This document shows, in pieces, positions 56,933 to 64,000 of a stretch of 64,000 nt of DNA (the stretch's first letter is position 1; each line of letters starts with the position of its first letter). The translations under genes and the position numbers were made by a program. The stretch is from assembly GCA_949361645.1 (NCBI GenBank), contig OX442424.1, forward strand, positions 7,283,378-7,347,377, read 5' to 3'. This DNA comes from Spongilla lacustris. Lineage: Eukaryota; Porifera; Demospongiae; Spongillida; Spongillidae. The notes beneath the pieces are model-generated. The model worked only from the letters and a program-made list of their open reading frames with translations, did no database searches and was not told the DNA's origin.

Positions 56933-59900
56933 ATGACGGAGCCCGAACGCGAGAGGAGGCCCACTCGGTTTTCAGCGCGTCCTCCCCCTCGCTTCGCAAC
57001 TGGTACCGACTTCAGTCTATGGATAAAGCGAGTGGAACTATATTTTCAAGAAGCGGGCTTACCTGAAGAGAAGAAAGGAGCAGAGTTGGTCTCGCTGCTT
57101 GAAGACGAGCCTTTTAGGATTGTAAGTCAGCTGGGGTTGGTGAGCGAAACGGTTGAGTATGGTGCGGTGAAAGCGTGCCTCGCGCGTCACTTTGCTCCTG
57201 ACGGGGTGGAGTTAGAGTGGCAGGCTAAGATGCACGTGGCGAGACAGAAAGCAGGTGAGTCTGTCTTCGAATTCGCCGGCAGGTTGCGTTTTCTGGCTGA
57301 CAAAGGATATCCCTCATGGTCACCGGAGAGGCGCTTGGAGGTTGCTCGTTACCAATTTATCCAGGGTATTCTCTCCCCTACCACCCAGCTCAAACTCCTC
57401 ACAGATTCACCAAAGACGCTGGACGACGCGGTGAAACTGGCTTACAGGCTGCAGACAGCGGAGTTAGCCCAAGAGCATCTAAAAGCGGGAGCTACAATTG
57501 AAGATACCAGAGGAGGCGGAAGTAGCTGTGCTATTGGAAGGAGTGACGGCCAGGTACACAAGCTTTCTCAACAGGTTGAGCGGTTGACTGAACAATTGAC
57601 CAAACTGATGGCGGAGCGTGAACCAGGAAAGAGAAATGGCCCTAAAAGGAAGCAGACTTGCTGGCATTGTGGTGAGACAGGACATTTAAGACAGGATTGT
57701 CCAAGCAGAAGACAAGGTGTACAGAGGAAGCCATCAAACAATAAGTCAGTGGAGCATACATCAGCTGTTGCATGTACATTAACCATACAAGGGCATATAG
57801 AGGGATTCAGTGTCAGCATGTTAGTAGATACTGGTTCTTCAGTAACACTTATACATGAAGCAGTGTGGAATAAGGTGAAAATCAAGGTCAAAAGTTCACT
57901 CTCCCCATGCACTGTTCCTGTTATGGCTGTAAATGGTGAACAGCTTAAGGTGGCCGGGGAGATTGATCTTCACTTGCAGATTGGTACACATCAAGGGAAG
58001 CACAAGGTTCTTGTAGTTGAGCAAATGTTGCAACAGTGCCTACTGGGAACTGATTATTTGGAGAAGCAGAAATGCTTGGTTGATCTAGGGGAAAGGACTT
58101 TGACGGTAGGCAAACCTGGTAATTGTGTTCCATTGTCTTTTGGTGCCCAGTCATCCACATGTCATGTTGTTTTGGGAGAGAAGGTAGTGATTCCAGGTTA
58201 TCATCAAGTCAGGCTGCCTGTTAGAGTAACTCCAACTGATGGTAGTGCTGCAGTTGGAATTTTCGAACCACATTCAGAGATGGTTGAAACCCATGGTGTG
58301 TTGATTGCACGATCAGTTTCACCTATCCAATCAGGTCAGATAGTTGTTCAAATACTTAACCCACTGCCATTCCCAGCAACACTTCAAGCTGAAGAAGCCA
58401 TAGGCTGTTTTTGTTGTGGGGCACAGGTAGATGTAGTTAGCCTGGAACCAGTAGACACTGACACTGGTGTCACATGTTCAGCTCATAAAACGCATTTGTC
58501 TGGGAATGTTGCTAGGGCAATTGATTCCATGGTAACCCGAATAGATGAGATTTCATGTGCAGATCAAGAAAAATTGAAAGTGTTGTTGTGTGAGTTTTCT
58601 GATGTCATCTCTGTAGGTGAGAAGGACCTGGGACGAACGAATGTGCTGAAGCATAAGGTCAACACAGGTGATGCCCCTCCCATCCATCAACAGGCTAGAC
58701 GTATGCCCTACCATCAAAGAGAGACAGTAAAGAAAATGCTGGATGACATGCTGCAACAAGACGTGATTGAGGCAAGCAGTGGCCCATGGTCATCTCCCAT
58801 TGTTCTAGCTAGAAAGAAAGATGGTACATTAAGGTTTTGTGTAGACTTTCGCCGTGTTAATGATGTAACCAAGAAAGAGGTTCACCCCTTACCTAGAATA
58901 GATGAGACTCTTGACATGTTGGGTGGAGCGAAATGGTTTTCTACCTTAGACCTTGCAAGTGGCTACTGGCAAGTGGAAATGGAGCCAGAGCATAAGGAGA
59001 AGACAGCTTTTAGCACACCTTTTGGGACTTACCAGTTCAAGGTTATGCCATTCAGGCTTTCTAATGCACCCAGTACCTTTCAAAAACTTATGGAAATGGT
59101 TCTAGCTGGACTCCATTGGACGACGTGTTTAGTTTACCTTGATGATATTGTCATTTTTAGTACAACAGTTGAACAGCATCTGAGCAGGCTTAGAGATGTT
59201 CTGGCAAGGCTCAAGAAGGCAGGGTTAAAACTAAAACCAAGCAAGTGCCATATTTTAAAAAAATGTGTGCATTACCTGGGTCACATAGTGTCAGCAGATG
59301 GTGTGAAAGTGGATGACGATAAAATTAAGTGTGTTGTGGAATGGCCTACCCCAGTGAACCTTGAGGAACTGAGACGCTTTTTGGGAATTGCCTCATACTA
59401 CCGAAAGTTTATAAAAGGGTTTGCACACATTGCTGCTCCTCTACATGCATTGACTGAGAAGTTGAAACCATGGGAGTGGACTGGGTTGTGTGAAGAGGCA
59501 TTTGTGCAGCTAAAGACAAAGCTTAGTTCCCCACCTATTCTCTCTTTTCCACAGTTCAATATGGAGTTTACAGTAGATTGTGATGCAAGCTTGGAGGGGT
59601 TAGGAGCAGTTCTCTCTCAAGAGAATGACAGGTGTGTAGTAGCATATGCTAGTCGTGTACTTACTAAGCAGGAACGGCAGTATTGTGCTACCCGGCGGGA
59701 AATGCTAGCCTTGGTTTGGGCTATCCAATATTTCAAGCTCTACCTTTGGGGGCGCCCTTTCAGAGTCCGCACAGACCATAGTGCACTCAAATGGCTGAAA
59801 AATTTCAAAGATCCACATGGGCAGGTGGCAAGATGGCTTGAAATTTTGTCAGAATATGACTTTACAGTGGAACATCGCCCAGGCCTTAAGCATGGAAATG

Positions 59901-60031
59901 CTGACTCCTTATCAAAGCGGCCATGTAGGCAGTGTGGTGCAAGTCAAGACCAGGTGGGAAATCAATGCAGTCTTGAGACAGCACTGGTACAAGCTACTGA
60001 ATCAGACCTGGCGCTAGGCTTCCAAGTCTGA
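56933..60031 (+). CDS. Gag-Pol polyprotein (gag, protease, RT, RNase H)
   Basis: 1,032 codons from ATG 56933. A gag domain is followed by a zinc knuckle CWHCGETGHLRQDC at about residue 243, an aspartic protease motif LVDTGSS at about 297, and a reverse transcriptase with the YLDD active site at about 735. The usually invariant MPFGL of the RT reads MPFRL at about 705, a possibly damaging change. RNase H has DCDAS at about 882 and ends with a GNADSLSKRP tether. The frame is lost at 60029-60031, before integrase. Copies the element's RNA into DNA in cytoplasmic particles. Confidence 0.95.
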   Translation: MTEPERERRPTRFSARPPPRFATGTDFSLWIKRVELYFQEAGLPEEKKGAELVSLLEDEPFRIVSQLGLVSETVEYGAVKACLARHFAPDGVELEWQAKMHVARQKAGESVFEFAGRLRFLADKGYPSWSPERRLEVARYQFIQGILSPTTQLKLLTDSPKTLDDAVKLAYRLQTAELAQEHLKAGATIEDTRGGGSSCAIGRSDGQVHKLSQQVERLTEQLTKLMAEREPGKRNGPKRKQTCWHCGETGHLRQDCPSRRQGVQRKPSNNKSVEHTSAVACTLTIQGHIEGFSVSMLVDTGSSVTLIHEAVWNKVKIKVKSSLSPCTVPVMAVNGEQLKVAGEIDLHLQIGTHQGKHKVLVVEQMLQQCLLGTDYLEKQKCLVDLGERTLTVGKPGNCVPLSFGAQSSTCHVVLGEKVVIPGYHQVRLPVRVTPTDGSAAVGIFEPHSEMVETHGVLIARSVSPIQSGQIVVQILNPLPFPATLQAEEAIGCFCCGAQVDVVSLEPVDTDTGVTCSAHKTHLSGNVARAIDSMVTRIDEISCADQEKLKVLLCEFSDVISVGEKDLGRTNVLKHKVNTGDAPPIHQQARRMPYHQRETVKKMLDDMLQQDVIEASSGPWSSPIVLARKKDGTLRFCVDFRRVNDVTKKEVHPLPRIDETLDMLGGAKWFSTLDLASGYWQVEMEPEHKEKTAFSTPFGTYQFKVMPFRLSNAPSTFQKLMEMVLAGLHWTTCLVYLDDIVIFSTTVEQHLSRLRDVLARLKKAGLKLKPSKCHILKKCVHYLGHIVSADGVKVDDDKIKCVVEWPTPVNLEELRRFLGIASYYRKFIKGFAHIAAPLHALTEKLKPWEWTGLCEEAFVQLKTKLSSPPILSFPQFNMEFTVDCDASLEGLGAVLSQENDRCVVAYASRVLTKQERQYCATRREMLALVWAIQYFKLYLWGRPFRVRTDHSALKWLKNFKDPHGQVARWLEILSEYDFTVEHRPGLKHGNADSLSKRPCRQCGASQDQVGNQCSLETALVQATESDLALGFQV

Positions 60032-60308
60032 CACCAACAGATCAAGAAACCCTTCAGAACAATGATCCAGCTCTTGCCCAGGTCATGGTCTGGGTTGAGA
60101 GTAATTCTTTTCCTAAGTCATTTCCAAAAGATGGGGGGTATTGGCTGCAGACCCTTTGGGCTCTCTAGTACTACAAAATGGGGTTTTATATAGGAGATGG
60201 GAGGATATTCCTGGTAAGGGGCTTAACAAATGTCTTCAGTTTGTTTTACCACAGGATCTGGTCCCTACTGTACTTTAACAGCTGCACAATGCACCATCTG
60301 GTAGCCAC
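60032..60308 (+). pseudogene. Degenerate RNase H-integrase junction
   Basis: Homology to the Gypsy linker and integrase zinc region continues here, but in alternating frames with at least two frame changes and an in-frame stop just before the zinc-finger histidine segment. The integrase therefore cannot be made as one piece with Pol in this copy. Confidence 0.75.
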
Positions 60309-61670
60309 TTGGGTGTCTCAAAGACTGTAGAGAAAGTGCGTTGTCGCTTCTACTGGCCAGGGCAACGACGGGACATAGAGAGATGGTGTGCTGCATGTGA
60401 AAGCTGTGCAACTCGTAAGGCACCACCTACAAAACCAAGAGCGGCAATGCAAGCAGATCTTCCTTCTGGTCCATTTGAGCGTGTAGCAATGGATATCCTG
60501 GGCCCTCTACCAATCACCACCAGAGGTAATAAATATATCTTGGTAGTTGGGGATTATTTTACAAAATGGGTAGAATCATTTCCCTTGGCCAGCATTGAAG
60601 CTGAAAAAGTAGCAGAAGTTTTTGTGCATCAGTTTGTCTGTCGTTTTGGTACCCCAAATATCCTTCATACAGATCAAGGCCGAAATTTTGATTCTGCTCT
60701 TGTTAAAGCCATGTGCAAATTGCTGGGCATTAAGAAAACGAGAACTACAGCTTACCATCCACAGTCTGATGGTTTAGTAGAACGGTTTAACCGTACCTTG
60801 TTAAACCTTCTAAGTATGGCAGCTAGAGATGATACATCTAATTGGGATTCATACTTACCTGTGCTGATGTTTGCCTACTGTACAAGTGTACAAGAATCTA
60901 CAGGGTGCACACCATTTCAGCTTGTTTTTGGGAGAGAAGTGAGGTTACCCATTGATGTTATGTTTGGCTTGCCCCCACATTATCCACCCATGGAGTCTAA
61001 CAAGTATGCTGTGGATCTCAGGCTGCGCTTAGACAGGGCATATCGGCAGGTTAGAGAGTACATGGGGTTACAACAAAGAAGGCAAAAAGTGCATTATGAC
61101 AAATTGTGCAATGGGAAGCCTTTCAAGATAGGTGACATGGTTTGGCTTCATTGTCCAGCAGTACCCAGAGGTAAATCCCCTAAGCTCCATTGTTATTGGC
61201 AAGGGCCTTACATCATACATAAGGTGCTCAGTGATATTCTTTATCAAATTCAACACAGGAACAACAAACGCAAGAGTATGGTTGTGCATTTTAATAGACT
61301 TAAACCCTGTGTACAGTTGCCTCCTAATTTGTTATTGAATCAGACAGATGACCTACATGTAGCTGGACCTGGTGAAGAGCAACCGGTGGTGGAGGATAAG
61401 GGTGATATTGACGGGGACATTCCAGCAGAGGCCTCAGAAACTGATGATGAGATAAACAGCAAAATTGACAGAGAGATTCCAGCGGAGATCTCAGAAACTG
61501 ATGATGAGATGGAGGCTGAGGAGCTGCCTGTAGACCAGGGTGATCACTTGCAAGGTGCCGAGGATGTGACACCTGATGAAGACGTAGAAGATGTTCCAGC
61601 CAACCTCAGACGTTCGACAAGACACAGCCAGAGACCTGACAGATGGGGACACAATGTTTATGATCTGTAG
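60309..61670 (+). CDS. Integrase region
   Basis: 453 codons. The rest of the HHCC zinc domain (CAACESC) is followed by a catalytic core with D62 (VAMDILGPL), D122 (HTDQGRNF) and E158 (LVERFNR), the D,D35E arrangement. The C-terminal domain contains GDMVWL and WQGPYIIHKV (GPY/F), followed by a long acidic tail (DGDIPAEASETDDE repeats). Inserts the DNA copy into the genome. The first in-frame ATG follows the damaged junction, so it is not the native start. Confidence 0.9.
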   Translation: MGVSKTVEKVRCRFYWPGQRRDIERWCAACESCATRKAPPTKPRAAMQADLPSGPFERVAMDILGPLPITTRGNKYILVVGDYFTKWVESFPLASIEAEKVAEVFVHQFVCRFGTPNILHTDQGRNFDSALVKAMCKLLGIKKTRTTAYHPQSDGLVERFNRTLLNLLSMAARDDTSNWDSYLPVLMFAYCTSVQESTGCTPFQLVFGREVRLPIDVMFGLPPHYPPMESNKYAVDLRLRLDRAYRQVREYMGLQQRRQKVHYDKLCNGKPFKIGDMVWLHCPAVPRGKSPKLHCYWQGPYIIHKVLSDILYQIQHRNNKRKSMVVHFNRLKPCVQLPPNLLLNQTDDLHVAGPGEEQPVVEDKGDIDGDIPAEASETDDEINSKIDREIPAEISETDDEMEAEELPVDQGDHLQGAEDVTPDEDVEDVPANLRRSTRHSQRPDRWGHNVYDL

Positions 61671-61681
61671 TCCCCCTTCTT

Positions 61682-61697
61682 TTGAGGAAGGGGGTAG
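61682..61697 (+). promoter_or_regulatory. Polypurine tract
   Basis: GAGGAAGGGGGTAG immediately before the 3' LTR; primer site for plus-strand DNA synthesis. Confidence 0.8.
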
Positions 61698-61795
61698 TGT
61701 AGCGCATGCGCTATGACCTTTGTACTTGTATCTATATAAGCGCGTATGTTGTTGTATTGGATGAACCTTTTGCCACACCTGTAACCGACGCTACA
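61698..61795 (+). repeat. 3' LTR
   Basis: 98 bp, identical to the 5' LTR except CTATGACC in place of CTATGAAC. Confidence 0.95.
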
Positions 61796-62166
61796 CTATC
61801 TTTAAAGCGGCAACGGTACAATGAAAATATAAAAGTGGCCCTGAACAGTGCAGAACATCGGGACGATTCCATCGCTTCTCCTGCGAAAAGAATGCGAGTT
61901 CAGATCAGTGAACGCGATGGGCTGAACAAGCGTATGGCATCCCCCGACTAAAAATGTCTTTACCTTAATTGGTTTTAGACGATGCGCACGCACGAATCGA
62001 TTACATGTATGTAAGCTTCTTTCTTAGTCTCATACCCAGACCCAAATGTACGTAACAATGATAATCATTTGGCCCATTCCGCGTAGCGGGGATGTAATCC
62101 ATCCGCTGCTGCGAACGGGTCTGGGGCTGAGACTAATAATCAGGTACATAAACAAAAATTAATGAA

Positions 62167-62459
62167 ACAAGTAAATTAAAAACATTCTCTATGAGAAAGT
62201 TGGTGGCATATAGGATTTGAAGGCAATGGTGGTGTAAAAAGGAAGGAAACAAGGGTCTAATAATAAGGGAAAATGGAATAGTCCTATATTTTGCACACGA
62301 ACAACATACTATATCCTACATGTAGAAATGTGCTAAATATAGGACTATTCCATTTTCCCTTATTATTAGACCCTTGTTTCCTTCCTTTTTACACCACCAT
62401 TGCCTTCAAATCCCATATGCCACCAACTTTCTCATAGAGAATGTTTTTAATTTACTTGT
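62167..62459. mobile_element. 293-bp foldback/MITE-like inverted repeat
   Basis: Arms of about 130 bp (62167-62298 and 62330-62459), nearly identical, starting ACAAGTAAATTAAAAACATT. Loop of about 31 bp. No coding sequence. Confidence 0.85.
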
Positions 62460-62797
62460 AGTAACTATAATATCCACCTTAAACATATAAGTCCAACCTT
62501 CATGCACTGTTCTGGCTCCTGGTTTTAGCCACACCCACTTTCACGGTCTCGGATCTCTTGGTATGATTTAAGAAGGGAGTTATGGTTCATAAATGACGGA
62601 GGACTTTGATATCCGATACTACATTCTCTACTGTATATTGGAATATGTATATAGTACCATTTTGTAATTTCCAATGTGGTATCCTATTGAACTGAGTGTT
62701 TTGCACTCGTCGAATTGAATTACTTAGCTTTGCACAACAGCAAGATATACTGCAATTAATTCTCATAATAATACACGCTTCACATAAAGGCATGCCA

Positions 62798-62919
62798 TTG
62801 TGTGGAACTGTGTAGAGCGGCTGCGCAAAGAATAGGAAAGGATTGACCGCACCCAAAACACAAGCCACCAAACAATGGGTGCAGACACAATGACAGCATG
62901 GCTAGTGCAAATGTATATT
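62798..62919. repeat. Direct repeat, copy 1
   Basis: 120-bp block beginning AACTGTGTAGAGCGGCTGCG, almost identical to 63184-63299 apart from a 4-bp CATG difference (AATGGGTGC against AATGCATGGGTGC). Confidence 0.95.
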
Positions 62920-63183
62920 GTAAAGCTATTCGCACTCCTTAGTTCTATCCCTAGTTGTTTGTGTGCATTTGCGTGTTTCTTAATTTATTTATTGTGAATA
63001 ATAAATGAAGTGAAAGTTTCTTCTTTTTTTTTTTCTTTTATCGTTATTTTAATATTATTTTCCTGTACATATTTTTACAAATGACCATGCACCAAACTAC
63101 CCTAACCCTCAAGCAGGTCCATTGTTGTAGTTTCTATCTTCATCATTCAGCAACTCCGTTCTACTAACTCTATAAATACCAAT

Positions 63184-63299
63184 AACTGTGTAGAGCGGCT
63201 GCGCAAAGAATAGGAAAGGATTGACCGCACCCAAAACACAAGCCACCAAACAATGCATGGGTGCAGACACAATGACAGCATGGCTAGTGCAAATGTATA
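63184..63299. repeat. Direct repeat, copy 2
   Basis: Second copy of the 120-bp block at 62798-62919, 386 bp downstream, same orientation. Confidence 0.95.
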
Positions 63300-63352
63300 T
63301 GGGCCTATTGAGCTTAAATAGTTGGCTTGAATTTTGTGTAAAAGACACAGAT

Positions 63353-63611
63353 TGTCACGGGACCTTGCACAGGTTGCCATGGGACCTTGCACAGGTTGCC
63401 ATGGGACCTTGCACAGGTTGCCATGGGACCTTGCACAGGTTGCCATGGGACCTTGCACAGGTTGCCATGGGACCTTGCACAGGTTGCCATGGGACCTTGC
63501 ACAGGTTGCCATGGGACCTTGCACAAGTTGCCATGGGACCTTGCACAGGTTGCCATGGGACCTTGCACAGGTTGCCATCGGACCTTGCACAGGTTGTCAC
63601 GGGACCTTACA
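63353..63611. repeat. Minisatellite, 22-bp unit, about 12 copies
   Basis: Tandem GTTGCCATGGGACCTTGCAC-AG units with single-base variants at the array ends. Each unit contains the NcoI palindrome CCATGG. Confidence 0.95.
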
Positions 63612-63689
63612 GTCGATAATAGTAGTTCCATCTGCAGTACTGTACTCGAAAGCTCTAATTACAGCCTTCATGTTTGGGGGCCGCACCTG

Positions 63690-63900
63690 GCGCCTACGAA
63701 TTCAAAGGTAGCACTTGAACAACGTCATTGTGTTGTATGGCTGCCCTTTAGCCTAGTTGCCCTTAGCTGTCAGTGAAACCGATCAAGTACATGATTGTCA
63801 ATAAAAGCCATCGAAGAGAAGTTTGTTTTACGACAATACAACTGGATATGGATGGACGTTGCAGCAACACTGCCATGCAGTTAACTCAGTTATCATGTTC
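63690..63900. repeat. Dispersed repeat, copy 2
   Basis: Diverged counterpart of 55245-55460 in the same orientation, containing CAATAAAAGCCATCGAAG. Confidence 0.6.
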
Positions 63901-64000
63901 AACAATGGTAGTATACAATCTGGTATGCAGCTGCGCATTATATGCTTACAACAAAATCATGCAACTGTAATAATAGTGCATTCCTCTCACGTAAGTGCGC

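Larger units (their letters stand above)
56813..61795 (+). mobile_element. Gypsy-type LTR retrotransposon
   Basis: Two 98-bp LTRs differing at one position bound a Gypsy-ordered coding region (gag, protease, reverse transcriptase, RNase H, integrase). CTAT flanks both ends as a 4-bp target duplication. The near-identical LTRs indicate a recent insertion, yet the coding region is broken between RNase H and integrase. Confidence 0.95.
56584..61951 (+). pseudogene. Lys/Arg-rich ORF interrupted by the Gypsy element
   Basis: First part 56584-56812, from ATG 56584, encodes a highly charged protein with a tandem motif (ERYHRNPQPKLTAEE, ERYHQNSDRKQPAEW, EKYHKNPEP). After the retrotransposon the same frame resumes at 61796 (SLKRQRYNENIKVALN) and ends at the TAA near 61949. 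Removing the insertion and one copy of the 4-bp CTAT duplication leaves one continuous frame of about 125 codons. Similar ERY-x-NPE repeats occur in invertebrate mobile-element-associated proteins; function unknown. It could be the first exon of a longer gene. Confidence 0.6.

Noticed and set aside
60029..60308. Programmed ribosomal frameshift between Pol and integrase
   Set aside because: More than one shift plus an in-frame stop are needed, and integrase in Gypsy elements is normally in frame with RT; decay or sequence error fits better.

Overview
The window looks like nuclear DNA of a marine invertebrate, most probably a demosponge. It has short-intron eukaryotic genes, metazoan families (Frizzled-like receptor, fibrinogen-domain protein, kinesin-14 and proteasome-subunit relics), an 18S rRNA fragment, and very abundant microsatellites, palindromic TACATGTA strings and transposons. 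No bacterial operons, tRNA genes or CRISPR arrays were recognised. The taxon is inferred from general character; no database was searched.

Layout. 1-4.6 kb: remains of a kinesin-14 gene (minus strand), with an 18S fragment in one intron and a 20-bp minisatellite at the next. 4.6-11 kb: AT-rich DNA with small palindromes, a MITE-like element and a 1.3-kb inverted-terminal-repeat element with poly-C ends. 11-22 kb: four paralogous three-exon genes (A, B, C, D) for small secreted proteins. They share a TATA box and, in three copies, a forkhead-like motif; a dead retrotransposon relic and an 815-bp foldback element lie among them. 22-26.3 kb: 3' end of a younger retrotransposon of the relic's family, an OTU-domain ORF lacking the catalytic cysteine, and a secreted fibrinogen-domain gene.

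28.35-42.18 kb is a nested transposon complex. A Ginger-like DNA transposon (TGT...ACA ends, CCGG target duplication) carries an intron-rich gene joining a retroviral-type integrase C-terminal domain to an OTU protease domain and a Ulp1 (C48) protease domain. A 6.07-kb CACTA-like element (CACTG ends, TAT duplication) has landed inside its right terminal repeat. The intact left repeat serves as the empty site and proves the nesting. 42-45.8 kb: repeats and unidentified DNA. 45.8-50.7 kb: 5'-truncated, frame-broken copy of the 26S proteasome subunit gene PSMD6/Rpn7, with a poly-C element just upstream of one splice acceptor and a perfect 1,146-bp TG tract in an intron. 51.5-55.1 kb: six-exon Frizzled-like seven-transmembrane receptor gene (minus). 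One intron holds a second copy of the PSMD6 3' flank, itself interrupted by a 938-bp transposon. 56.6-61.95 kb: Gypsy LTR retrotransposon inserted in a Lys/Arg-rich ORF. 62-64 kb: inverted repeat, direct repeats and a 22-bp minisatellite.

Several otherwise well-preserved genes each show one or two single-base frameshifts, often in short homopolymers. Either many are young pseudogenes or the sequence contains residual indel errors; reads or RNA would decide.
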